From positions 1,426,001 through 1,490,000 of the forward strand of contig NZ_CP019449.1 of the NCBI RefSeq assembly GCF_001984035.1: DNA of 64,000 bases, given 5' to 3'. Position 1 is the first letter of the stretch; each line of letters opens with the position of its first letter. Position numbers and translations under genes: made by a program. Below are positions 32,399 through 40,415 of this stretch, one piece after another. The notes beneath the pieces were generated by a model. The model was not told the origin of the DNA and did no database searches. It saw only the letters and a list, made by a program, of their open reading frames with translations. This stretch comes from Sphingopyxis sp. QXT-31 (GTDB lineage Bacteria > Pseudomonadota > Alphaproteobacteria > Sphingomonadales > Sphingomonadaceae).

Positions 32399-33886
32399 AT
32401 GGAAGTTCGCCGCATCAGCGATGCCCTGAAGGTGCGCGCCACGCACCAGAGTGACGACATCGCGCATGACGATATCCGGCGGCAGATCACCTTCGCCGAA
32501 TGGGATCGCGAGGCCGACGAGGTCGGCGGCGGGCTCGCGGCGGCGGGGCTGGTTCCAGGCGACCGGGTGTTCCTGCCGATCAGCAATGCGCATGCGGTCG
32601 AGATGGCGATCGCGGTGTTCGCGGTGTTCCGCGCCGGCGGCATCGCCTGCCCGATCAGCCCGCGGCTGAGCCCGCGCGAGGTCGCCGATTATGCGGCCCT
32701 ATGCGAGCCGCGCTTCTGCATTACCGACGCCCCTGATCTGGTCGCGGCGCTCGAGCTTGCGGGCAGCTGGCACGTCGCCGAGATGCCGCGCGACATCGCC
32801 GCGCTGCCCGATCAGTCGAAGCTCGACCCCGAGGCCGATGCCGAGATTCTCGGTACCTCGGGCACCACGGGCAAGATCAAAGGGGTCGTGGTGTCGCACC
32901 CCGACCTGATGACCGGGGTCACCGGTTATAATATGGACCGGTCGCGCTCGACGCTGAACGCGCTGCCGCTGACCGGGTCGGGGGGCAATATCGGCATCGT
33001 GATGCTGCCCGCGCGCGGCGGCGCGACCGCGATCACCCAGCAGAAATTCGATCCCAAGGGCTTTCTGGAGCTGGCGCGCGAAAAGCGGCCGAACCTCGTC
33101 TACCTGGTGCCCTCGATGCTGCGGCTGGTGCTCGATCATCCCGAGGTCGGCGATTACGACATGGACGGGGTCAAATATCTGATGACCGGCACCGCGCCGC
33201 TGCCGCATGATTCGGTGAAGCGCGCGTCGGACCTGTGGCCGCACCTGCGCATCCGCAACAGTTACGGCATGTCCGAGGGCGGGGTCGGCATCGGCACCTC
33301 GAGCCAGGAACAGGTGCTGAAACCCGGCTGCGTCGGCAAGATGCCAGCGCATATGCAGTTGCGCGATGAGGCGGGGCATATCGTGACCGAGGCGGGCGTG
33401 GTCGGCGAGATCTATGGCTGGCAGAAGCATGCGCGCCGCTATTGGAACGACCCCGAGGCGACCGCGACGAGCTTCAAGGGCGGCTGGACCAAGACCGGCG
33501 ACCTAGGTTTCGTCGACGAGGACGGCGACCTGATCATGGCGGGACGCTCGAAGGAGCTGATCATCCGCGGCGGCTACAACATCACCCCGCTAGAGATCGA
33601 GACGGTGCTGCACCTGCATCCCGCGGTGCAGCAGGCAGCGGTGGTCGGCGTGCCGCACGAGGTGCTGGGCGAGGATATCGCCGCGGCGGTGACGCTGCGC
33701 CCCGGCTGCGGCGAAGCGAGCGCGGACGACATCATCGCCTTTTGCAAGGCGCATCTGGGCGACAACAAGGTGCCGCGGACCTTGGTCGTGCTCGACCATA
33801 TGCCGCTGAACCCGAACGGGAAGATCTTGAAGAAGGATCTGGCGGGGCCGCTGGCGAAGGCGGCGGAAGCGCGGCGGGCGGCTTGA
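32399..33886 (+). CDS. Acyl-CoA ligase (AMP-binding, FadD-like)
   Basis: A complete 495-residue ANL-superfamily ligase. The phosphate-binding loop ILGTSGTTGKIKGVVVSH is near residue 157, followed by NSYGMSEGGVGIGTS, WTKTGDLGFVDEDG and the hinge GRSKELIIRGGYNITPLEIE. The acyl-adenylate lysine is in NPNGKILKKDL. It activates a free acid as its CoA thioester. The single-gene unit lies between the shared operator and REP-like copy 3, so it may supply substrate to several divergent operons. Acid specificity is not visible. Confidence 0.92.
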   Translation: MEVRRISDALKVRATHQSDDIAHDDIRRQITFAEWDREADEVGGGLAAAGLVPGDRVFLPISNAHAVEMAIAVFAVFRAGGIACPISPRLSPREVADYAALCEPRFCITDAPDLVAALELAGSWHVAEMPRDIAALPDQSKLDPEADAEILGTSGTTGKIKGVVVSHPDLMTGVTGYNMDRSRSTLNALPLTGSGGNIGIVMLPARGGATAITQQKFDPKGFLELAREKRPNLVYLVPSMLRLVLDHPEVGDYDMDGVKYLMTGTAPLPHDSVKRASDLWPHLRIRNSYGMSEGGVGIGTSSQEQVLKPGCVGKMPAHMQLRDEAGHIVTEAGVVGEIYGWQKHARRYWNDPEATATSFKGGWTKTGDLGFVDEDGDLIMAGRSKELIIRGGYNITPLEIETVLHLHPAVQQAAVVGVPHEVLGEDIAAAVTLRPGCGEASADDIIAFCKAHLGDNKVPRTLVVLDHMPLNPNGKILKKDLAGPLAKAAEARRAA

Positions 33887-33907
33887 GCCCCCTAAAAATC
33901 TGAAAAA

Positions 33908-33993
33908 CCGTTTGCCCTGAGCTTGTCGAAGGGCCGTTCTTTCCTTCGACGTCGAAACGAAGAACGGTGCTTCGACAAGCTCGGCACGAACGG
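33908..33993. repeat. REP-like inverted repeat at convergent junction, copy 3
   Basis: CCGTTTGCCCTGAGCTTGTC and the inverted GACAAGCTCGGCACGAACGG flank a centre rich in TTC and GAA. It lies between the CoA ligase stop (33886) and the leftward ACAD stop (34007). Confidence 0.82.
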
Positions 33994-34006
33994 TTTTGGG
34001 TAGAAT

Positions 34007-35230
34007 CTAAGCTTTCAACGTCTCGAACGGCACATCCTTGTCCATGCGGACCTCGCCGGGCATGCCGAGCACGCGTTCGGCAATCTGGTTGCGCAGCACC
34101 TCGTCGGCGCCGCCGGCGATGCGCATCACGGTCGAATAGATATAGTCGTACTGGACGTCGCCCGTTTGCGTGTCCCCCGCCTCGGGCGCTATCCCTGTGA
34201 GCCCGCGGAGTTCGAGCGCGAGGCCGTTGGTCTTCTGATAGCGCCCGGCGTAGGCGAGCTTGACCATGCCTGCGAGCGCACCCGGGTTCTCGCCCTTCGA
34301 CACCATTGTCCGGAGGCGCGCCTGGAAGAAGCGTTCGCCCTGCTCTTCGGCCAGCGCCTCGGCGAGCTGCTGGCGGATCGCGCGGTCGTCGAGCATCGTG
34401 CCGCCATGGCCGTCGGGGGTTGACGCGGCATAATCGATCAGCGGCTCGACCCCGCTGCGGTGCGCGCCCGAGCCGAGCCGTTCGCCCATCAGCACGGTCA
34501 TGCAGCAGGCCCAGCCCTCGCCCTCGGCGCCGAGGCGATTTGCGTCGGGGATGCGGACGTCGGTGAGGAAGGTCTCGTTGAACTCGCTGGCGCCCGAAAT
34601 CTGTCGGATCGGGCGCGTCTCGATCCCCGGCGTCTTCATATCGACGACGAAGAAGGTCAGCCCCTTGTGCTTGGGCAGCGTCGGATCGGTGCGCACGACG
34701 AGGATGCCCCAGTCGGTGAGATGTGCCCAGCTCGACCAGACTTTCTGGCCGTTGACGATCCAGTCGCCCGAGCCGTCGCCCGCGCACACCGCCTTGGTGC
34801 GCAGCGCCGCGAGGTCGGAGCCCGCCGAAGGTTCGGAGAAGAGCTGGCACCAGGTGATGTCGCCCTTCAGCGTCGCCTCGATGAAGCGCGCCTTTTGCGC
34901 GTCGCTGCCGTGCTTGGCGATCACGGGTAGCGCCATGCCGGTGCCGATCGAGGTGAAGGGCCCCTTGGGAAGGTGATATTTGCCCTCCTCCTCGGCGAAG
35001 ATCACCGCTTCGGGCACCGATAGCCCGCGCCCACCGAGCGCCTTCGGGAAAGTCAGCCCCGACCAGCCGCCGGCATAAAGCTCGCGCATCCAGGCGCGGC
35101 CGCGATCGGCTTCCTCGGTGTCGGGGATCTTCTCGCCGGGCGTGAGCACATGCGCGGGGGCGTGGGCGGCGAGCCAGGCGCGGGCTTCGGCGCGGAAAGC
35201 CGCTTCCTGCGGGCTGTCGTTGAAATCCAT
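34007..35230 (-). CDS. Acyl-CoA dehydrogenase, large subunit (pair 3)
   Basis: A 407-residue ACAD-fold protein with LFSEPSAGSDLAA near residue 132, KVWSSWAHLTDWG near residue 166, IETRPIRQISGASEF and the catalytic-type LMGERLGSGAHRSG near residue 253. The C-terminus MRIAGGADEVLRNQIAERVLGMPGE is the usual large-subunit ending. It lacks the RxxFxxxI..FQ segment. It is the distal gene of a two-gene leftward operon, one base after the small-subunit stop. Order differs from pair 2: here the small-subunit gene is first. Confidence 0.9.
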   Translation of the reverse strand: MDFNDSPQEAAFRAEARAWLAAHAPAHVLTPGEKIPDTEEADRGRAWMRELYAGGWSGLTFPKALGGRGLSVPEAVIFAEEEGKYHLPKGPFTSIGTGMALPVIAKHGSDAQKARFIEATLKGDITWCQLFSEPSAGSDLAALRTKAVCAGDGSGDWIVNGQKVWSSWAHLTDWGILVVRTDPTLPKHKGLTFFVVDMKTPGIETRPIRQISGASEFNETFLTDVRIPDANRLGAEGEGWACCMTVLMGERLGSGAHRSGVEPLIDYAASTPDGHGGTMLDDRAIRQQLAEALAEEQGERFFQARLRTMVSKGENPGALAGMVKLAYAGRYQKTNGLALELRGLTGIAPEAGDTQTGDVQYDYIYSTVMRIAGGADEVLRNQIAERVLGMPGEVRMDKDVPFETLKA

Positions 35231-35231
35231 C

Positions 35232-36323
35232 TTACGCCGCCTTCCCTTGTGAGCCGGGCTGCGCGTTCAGCAAGCGATCGGCCCAAAAGCCGCGATTGCC
35301 GAGATGCACCGCGAGCATCCGCTCGCGCCGGTAATAGAAATGGCAGTTCGCCTCGAAGGTGTAGCCGATACCGCCGTGGACCTGCAGATTCTCGCGCGCC
35401 GCCAGCTCAAGGCATTTGATGCCCGAAAGCCGCGCCGCTGCTGCAGCGGCGGGGAGATCGTCGGGCGAGGATTCGGCCGCCCAGCCGCCATAGTACGCGT
35501 TTGATCTTGCTAGCTCGGTCGCCACCGCGACATCGGCGAGCTTGTGCTTGATCGCCTGATAACCCGCGAGCGGGCGCCCGAACATCTGGCGCTCCATCGC
35601 ATAGTCGCGCGCCATGTGGAGGCAGGCTTCGGCAGCCCCCGCGGCCTCGAACGCCGCCTGCACCGCGGCCTGGTCGATCAGCCGGTCGAGCTTGCCTGCC
35701 CCCGGCATCGGCTCGGCGACGGCATCGGCGAAGTCGAGGCGGTAATGGGCGCGGAGCTGGTCGAAGCTGTCGAGCTTGTTGCGGGTCACGCCGGGCTGGT
35801 CGAGTTCGACGAGCGCGAAGCTGCCGCCCGCGACGAGCACCACCGCGACGTCCGCGACGCCCGCATCGGCCACGGGCGATTTGCTGCCATTGAGCTTGCC
35901 GCCCGCCATCTTCGCACCAGTCGCGAACACCGGTCCCGGCCCTTCGGCATAAGCGAAGGTCGCCACTGCCTCGCCGCTCGCGAGCCTGGGCAGCCATGCC
36001 GCTTTCTGCGCGTCGCTGCCCGCGAGCCGGATCGCCTCGGCCCCAAGGATGATCGAGCTCATGAACGGCACCGCGGCGTTGGCGGCGCCGAGCGCGTCCA
36101 TGATGACGCCGAGGTCGAGCGCGCCGAGGCCGAGTCCGCCATGCTCCTCGGGGATCGCGGCGCCGAGGAAACCCATTTCGGCGAGCGCGCGCCACAGCGG
36201 CTCGTCCCATTCGGCGCCCGAATCGATCAGGCTGCGCAGCCGGTCGAAGGACGAGAGGTCCGACAAAAGCGCCCGGGCTTGCTCGCCGAGCATTTTCTGT
36301 TCATCGCTAAGGTCGAAATTCAT
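35232..36323 (-). CDS. Acyl-CoA dehydrogenase, small subunit (pair 3)
   Basis: A 363-residue ACAD-family subunit. It begins MNFDLSDEQKMLGEQARALL, has AAIPEEHGGLGLGALDL near residue 56 and, in the C-terminal domain, RQMFGRPLAGYQAIKHKLADV near residue 245 followed by QVHGGIGYTFEANCHFYYRRER. No ER glutamate is present at the position used by the large subunit. It probably forms an alpha2beta2 enzyme with the product of 34007-35230. ATG 36323 is the first gene position after a divergent promoter with operator copy 6. Confidence 0.88.
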   Translation of the reverse strand: MNFDLSDEQKMLGEQARALLSDLSSFDRLRSLIDSGAEWDEPLWRALAEMGFLGAAIPEEHGGLGLGALDLGVIMDALGAANAAVPFMSSIILGAEAIRLAGSDAQKAAWLPRLASGEAVATFAYAEGPGPVFATGAKMAGGKLNGSKSPVADAGVADVAVVLVAGGSFALVELDQPGVTRNKLDSFDQLRAHYRLDFADAVAEPMPGAGKLDRLIDQAAVQAAFEAAGAAEACLHMARDYAMERQMFGRPLAGYQAIKHKLADVAVATELARSNAYYGGWAAESSPDDLPAAAAAARLSGIKCLELAARENLQVHGGIGYTFEANCHFYYRRERMLAVHLGNRGFWADRLLNAQPGSQGKAA

Positions 36324-36364
36324 CGCAGGCCTTGCCCCTCCATATGGGTCTGTGTCATAGCGAG

Positions 36365-36381
36365 TTGTATAACTAGGTCAA
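36365..36381. promoter_or_regulatory. Shared island operator, copy 6
   Basis: TTGTATAACTAGGTCAA, differing from the reverse complement of copy 1 at one base. It lies 42 bases upstream of the leftward start (36323) and 34 bases upstream of the rightward start (36415). Confidence 0.68.
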
Positions 36382-36414
36382 CCATGACAAGTGCGCGGAG
36401 AGGAAGCACCCATC

Positions 36415-37215
36415 ATGCAATATGAAACCATCCTGGTCGATGTCGCCGATCATGTCGCGACGATCACGATCAACCGCCCCGAGGCGATGAATAGCTTCAC
36501 CAAGCGGATGATGGACGAATTCGAGCATCTGTGGAAGTGGATCGGGCGCGAGGACGATGTGCATTGCTGCGTGCTGCGCGCCGCGCCGGGCAAGGCCTGG
36601 TGCACCGGGGTCGACGTCAAGGAATCGCAGAAGGAGGGCGGCACCGTCGTCGACCTCGCCAACATCTGGCACTGCGAGGACCCCGGCAATTATCTCGGCC
36701 CCAAGTCGATGAAATGCTGGAAGCCGGTGATCGCCGCGGTGCACGGCATGGCCGCCGGCGGCGCCTTCTACTGGCTCAACGAGAGCGACATCATCATCTG
36801 TTCGGAGGAGGCGACCTTCTTCGACCCGCATGTCACTTACGGGATGACGAGTGCGCTCGAGCCGATCGGCATGACCTATCATATGCCGCTGCACGACGTG
36901 CTGCGCATGGTGCTGCTCGGCAATGACGAGCGGATCGGCGCGGGCACCGCGCTGCGCATCGGGCTGGTCAGCGAGATCGTGACGCTCGAGGACCTGTGGC
37001 CGCGCGCCGCCGAACTCGCCGCGACGATCGCCGCCAAGCCGCCCGCCGCGACCGCGGGGTCGGTCAAGGCGATCTGGGAATCGCTCGACCTCCCCCGCTC
37101 GGTCGCGCTGCAACAGGGGCTCAAATATTGCCAGATCGGCAATCCGGTCGGGGTGCCGCAGGTCGACCGCACCGCGCTGATGGCCGACAAGGCCAAGAAA
37201 TTCACGGTGCGATAG
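36415..37215 (+). CDS. Crotonase-family protein (both Glu positions changed)
   Basis: A 266-residue crotonase-fold protein. It has CTGVDVKESQ for the oxyanion-hole loop, but AAGGAFYWLNESD and FFDPHVTYGM at the two catalytic positions, with aromatic and polar residues in place of Glu. This makes simple hydration unlikely and an isomerase or hydrolase role possible. The protein is rich in Trp and Cys near its N-terminus. ATG 36415 follows GAGAGGAAG; a GTG further upstream is less likely. A single-gene unit between operator copy 6 and a TTGACGT palindrome. Confidence 0.83.
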   Translation: MQYETILVDVADHVATITINRPEAMNSFTKRMMDEFEHLWKWIGREDDVHCCVLRAAPGKAWCTGVDVKESQKEGGTVVDLANIWHCEDPGNYLGPKSMKCWKPVIAAVHGMAAGGAFYWLNESDIIICSEEATFFDPHVTYGMTSALEPIGMTYHMPLHDVLRMVLLGNDERIGAGTALRIGLVSEIVTLEDLWPRAAELAATIAAKPPAATAGSVKAIWESLDLPRSVALQQGLKYCQIGNPVGVPQVDRTALMADKAKKFTVR

Positions 37216-37234
37216 CCGTAGCGGCAACTACCGC

Positions 37235-37250
37235 TTGACGTTTACGTCAA
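37235..37250. promoter_or_regulatory. TTGACGT-TT-ACGTCAA palindromic operator
   Basis: A perfect inverted repeat with 7-base arms and a 2-base centre, between the crotonase stop (37215) and the ACAD start (37300). It resembles the TT(G/T)ACGT..ACGT(C/A)AA sites I recall for LiuR (MerR family) regulators of branched-chain amino acid and fatty acid degradation. No MerR gene lies in the window. Confidence 0.6.
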
Positions 37251-37299
37251 CGTCCGGTTGGATGAGCTCAACATATAAAGGGTGAGGACTCGAACGCGC

Positions 37300-38394
37300 A
37301 TGTCGATTCTGTACGACGAGGGCCAGCAAGCGATCGCGACCGAATCGCGGCGTGTGCTCGAAGCCCGGGTGAACAAGGACGAGCTGCTGCCGCTGCTCGA
37401 AGTCACCGGGAAATATCATGACGGTTTCTGGAACACAGCGAAGGAACAGGGCTGGACCGCCCTCGCCCTCCCCGAAGCCTATGGCGGGCTCGATCTCGGG
37501 CTCGTCGAGCTCGGGCTGATCGCTCATCAGGCGGGGCGGAGCCTGAGCGGCGCGCCCTTCCTCACCGGCAGCTTCGGCGCCGCCAAGGCGATCGAGCTTT
37601 ACGGCAGCGACGAGCAGAAGGCCAAATACCTCCCCGGCCTCGCGAGCGGCGAGACGATTGGCGCGGTCGCATTTGCGTCGGGTTCGAATGCCCTGCCCAC
37701 CCTTCCAAGTGTGACGCTCACCGACAATCGCCTCGACGGGACGTCGACCGGCGTTGCGGGCGGGCTCGCCGCGGATATCGCGGTCGTCTACGCCAATGGG
37801 CCCGGCATGCCGGTGCTGGTTGTCGCCGACCTGACGAACGTCGCGCGCAATGCGATCGACAGCTTCGACAACAGCCGCCTCTATGCCGACCTTGGTTTCG
37901 CCGGCACGCCTGCCGAGACGCTGGTCGTCGGCGGCGCGGCGCGCGACGCGGCGCTGCATGTGCTTGCGCTGCAGGCGGTGATCACCGCGCACGAACAGAC
38001 CGGCGGCGCCGAGGCGATGATGGAGATAGCGCGCGACTATGCGGTCACCCGCCGCGCCTTCGGGCAGGTTATCGGCGCCTTCCAGTCGATCAAGCACCGC
38101 ATCGCCGAACTTTATGGTTTCGTCGAACTGGCGCGCGCCAACTGCATCCACGCTGCCTCGCGCGAGGGCCAGGCCGACTTCGTCACCGCCGCCGCCGCCG
38201 CGCGCATCTCGGCGACCGAGGCCTATGACAGTGCGTCGCGCGACTGCGTGCAGATCCACGGCGGCATGGGCGTGACGTGGGAGTTGGGGCTCCACCTCCA
38301 CACCCGCCGCGCCCGCAGCCTCGCGATCGAACAGGGCAATCTGCTGTTCTGGGAAGATGTTCTCGTCGACCGCCTGACCGGAGAAGCAGCATGA
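37300..38394 (+). CDS. Acyl-CoA dehydrogenase, small subunit (pair 4)
   Basis: A 364-residue ACAD-family subunit with ALPEAYGGLDLGLVELGL near residue 52 and, in the C-terminal domain, RRAFGQVIGAFQSIKHRIAEL near residue 250 and QIHGGMGVTWELGLHLHTRRAR. The middle domain is poorly conserved, and the ER glutamate of the large subunit is missing. ATG 37300 gives the normal N-terminal helix, although its ribosome binding site (GGTGAGG) is rather far. It is the first gene of a rightward operon of small subunit, large subunit, hydroxyacyl-CoA dehydrogenase and thiolase, behind the palindrome at 37235. Confidence 0.88.
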   Translation: MSILYDEGQQAIATESRRVLEARVNKDELLPLLEVTGKYHDGFWNTAKEQGWTALALPEAYGGLDLGLVELGLIAHQAGRSLSGAPFLTGSFGAAKAIELYGSDEQKAKYLPGLASGETIGAVAFASGSNALPTLPSVTLTDNRLDGTSTGVAGGLAADIAVVYANGPGMPVLVVADLTNVARNAIDSFDNSRLYADLGFAGTPAETLVVGGAARDAALHVLALQAVITAHEQTGGAEAMMEIARDYAVTRRAFGQVIGAFQSIKHRIAELYGFVELARANCIHAASREGQADFVTAAAAARISATEAYDSASRDCVQIHGGMGVTWELGLHLHTRRARSLAIEQGNLLFWEDVLVDRLTGEAA

Positions 38395-39596
38395 GCGATC
38401 TCGACGCCTATCGGACCAAGGCCGCGGCCTGGCTGGAATCGATGGTCCCGACCTATGGCAAGGAGGCGCGCAAGGGCCTGAGCGTCGAGGAAGACCTGGC
38501 CATCGCGCGCCAATATCAGCGTGCCAAGTTCGACGCGGGTTATGCCGGCATCAACTGGCCGACCGAATATGGCGGCCAAGGGCTCGGTCATCTCGAAAAG
38601 GTCACCTTTGACGGCGAGGAAATGAAGCACGGTTTCCCGAGCTTCTATTTCGGCATCTCGCTCGGCATGCCGATCCCGGTGCTGATGCAGTTCGGCAGCG
38701 ACAAGGAATTCGTCAAGGAGCGCGTCTTGAAGGCGCTGAAGGGCGAGGAAATCTGGTGCCAGCTCTTCTCCGAACCCTCGGGCGGTTCGGACCTTGCCGG
38801 CCTGCGCACCAAGGCCGAGGCCGACGGCAATGGCTGGAGGATCAACGGGCAGAAGATCTGGACCAGCTGGGCGCAGTACAGCGATTACGGCGTCATCGTC
38901 GTGCGCACCGACCCCAATGTGCCCAAGCACAAGGGGCTCACTTACTTCTGGGTCGACATGAAAGCGCCGGGGGTCACCGTGCGCCCGATCAAGCTCGTCG
39001 GCGGCGACAGCCACGTCAACGAGGTGTTCTTCGACGATGTGAAGATCAGCGACGACCATCGCATGTCGCCCGTCGGCGGCGGCTTCGCGGTTGCGATCGC
39101 GACATTGATGATCGAGCGCTATGTCGCGACCGACAGCGCCGGGTTCGGCCCGCACCTCGACCTGTTCGTCGATCTCGCGAAAGACACCGAACTCAACGGC
39201 AAGCCCGCGATCGAGGACGGGCGTATCCGCCAGCAGATCGCGCGCAACTATGCGATGCGGAGTGGCCTGCAGTCGATCACCGCGCGTGCGATGGCAATGA
39301 TGCAGGCTGGCATGGTGCCGGGTCCCGAAGGCTCGCTCAACAAGCTCGTCGCGGTGCGCTCGCGCCAGAAACTGTCCGAACTCGCGATCGATCTCCAGGG
39401 GTCGGGCGGCTTCGCTTATGACGACCATGCCTCGCAGAAGGAGAATTGGACGTCGAGCTGGATCAACGCTCCCACTGGCCGCATCGCCGGGGGATCGGAC
39501 GAGACCTTGCTCAACACCATCGCCGAAAAGATCCTCGGCCTGCCGCAGGACCATCGCCCCGACAAGGGCGTGCCGTTCAACCAGATCCCGGCCTGA
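38391..39596 (+). CDS. Acyl-CoA dehydrogenase, large subunit (pair 4)
   Basis: A 401-residue ACAD-fold protein. It has LFSEPSGGSDLAGLRTKAE near residue 123, KIWTSWAQYSDYG near residue 155, VTVRPIKLVGGDSHVNE and the catalytic-type LMIERYVATDSAG near residue 239. The C-terminus has TGRIAGGSDETLLNTIAEKILGLPQD. The RxxFxxxI..FQ segment is absent here and present in its partner at 37300-38394, whose stop overlaps this start by ATGA. The enzyme probably desaturates one acyl-CoA of the final side-chain or ring-derived oxidation round. Confidence 0.9.
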   Translation: MSDLDAYRTKAAAWLESMVPTYGKEARKGLSVEEDLAIARQYQRAKFDAGYAGINWPTEYGGQGLGHLEKVTFDGEEMKHGFPSFYFGISLGMPIPVLMQFGSDKEFVKERVLKALKGEEIWCQLFSEPSGGSDLAGLRTKAEADGNGWRINGQKIWTSWAQYSDYGVIVVRTDPNVPKHKGLTYFWVDMKAPGVTVRPIKLVGGDSHVNEVFFDDVKISDDHRMSPVGGGFAVAIATLMIERYVATDSAGFGPHLDLFVDLAKDTELNGKPAIEDGRIRQQIARNYAMRSGLQSITARAMAMMQAGMVPGPEGSLNKLVAVRSRQKLSELAIDLQGSGGFAYDDHASQKENWTSSWINAPTGRIAGGSDETLLNTIAEKILGLPQDHRPDKGVPFNQIPA

Positions 39597-39608
39597 GGAG
39601 GCGCGCGC

Positions 39609-40391
39609 ATGAAGATCGACAGCACTATCGCAGCCGTCGTCACCGGCGGGGCCTCGGGCCTCGGCCGCGCGACCGCCGAGGCGCTCGCCGCGTCCGGGGT
39701 GAAGGTCGCGATCTTCGACATCAACGATACGCTCGGTGAAGAGGTCGCGGCGGCGATCGGCGGGCGCTTCGTGCATGTCGACATCACCGACGAGCAATCG
39801 GTGCTCGATGGCTATGCCACCGCGCGCGCCGCACATGGTCAGGAGCGCGTCTGCGTCCATTGCGCGATGACCTCGCGCCGCGGCAAGACGCTCGCTTTCG
39901 ACAAGGCGAGCGGGACGTTCCGCCGCACCCCGACCGAGGATTATGCCTATGGGGTCGCGGGCATATTGACCGCGAGCTATCGCATCGCCTCGATCGCGGC
40001 CGAGGGCATGGCGACCTTGCCCGAACTCGAGGACGGCGAGCGCGGCGCGATCATCCTGACCGCCTCGGTCGCGGCGCAGGACGCGCAGATCGGCCAGGTC
40101 ATCTATGGATCGGCCAAGGCGGGCGTGAACGGGCTGGTGCTGCCGATGGCGCGCGACCTGATGGACCTCGGCATCCGCGTCAATTCGATCATGCCGGGCG
40201 TGTTCAGCACGCCGCTGGTCGCGGGCCTGCCCGAACCGGTGCTCGCCAGCCTCGGCGCCTCGGTCCCCTTCCCCAAGCGGCTCGGCAAGGCCGAGGAATA
40301 TGCCAGCCTTGCGATGGAGATGGTTCGCAACAGCTATTTCAACGGCCAGGCCGTCCGGTTGGACGGCGCGATCCGTATGGCTCCCCGCTAA
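39609..40391 (+). CDS. 3-hydroxyacyl-CoA dehydrogenase type 2 (HSD10-like SDR)
   Basis: A 260-residue SDR with TGGASGLG near residue 12, NAD-type FDIND after the second strand, and catalytic YGSAK near residue 165 (IYGSAKAGVNGLVLPMARDL). The C-terminal KRLGKAEEYASLAMEMVRNSYFNGQ.VRLDGA.RM pattern is that of HSD17B10-like 3-hydroxyacyl-CoA dehydrogenases. The NNAG motif is replaced by HCAMTS. In an operon between an ACAD pair and a thiolase it is expected to oxidise a 3-hydroxyacyl-CoA to the 3-keto compound. Confidence 0.88.
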   Translation: MKIDSTIAAVVTGGASGLGRATAEALAASGVKVAIFDINDTLGEEVAAAIGGRFVHVDITDEQSVLDGYATARAAHGQERVCVHCAMTSRRGKTLAFDKASGTFRRTPTEDYAYGVAGILTASYRIASIAAEGMATLPELEDGERGAIILTASVAAQDAQIGQVIYGSAKAGVNGLVLPMARDLMDLGIRVNSIMPGVFSTPLVAGLPEPVLASLGASVPFPKRLGKAEEYASLAMEMVRNSYFNGQAVRLDGAIRMAPR

Positions 40392-40415
40392 ATCCCTTCT
40401 GAAAGGAACCCAGTC

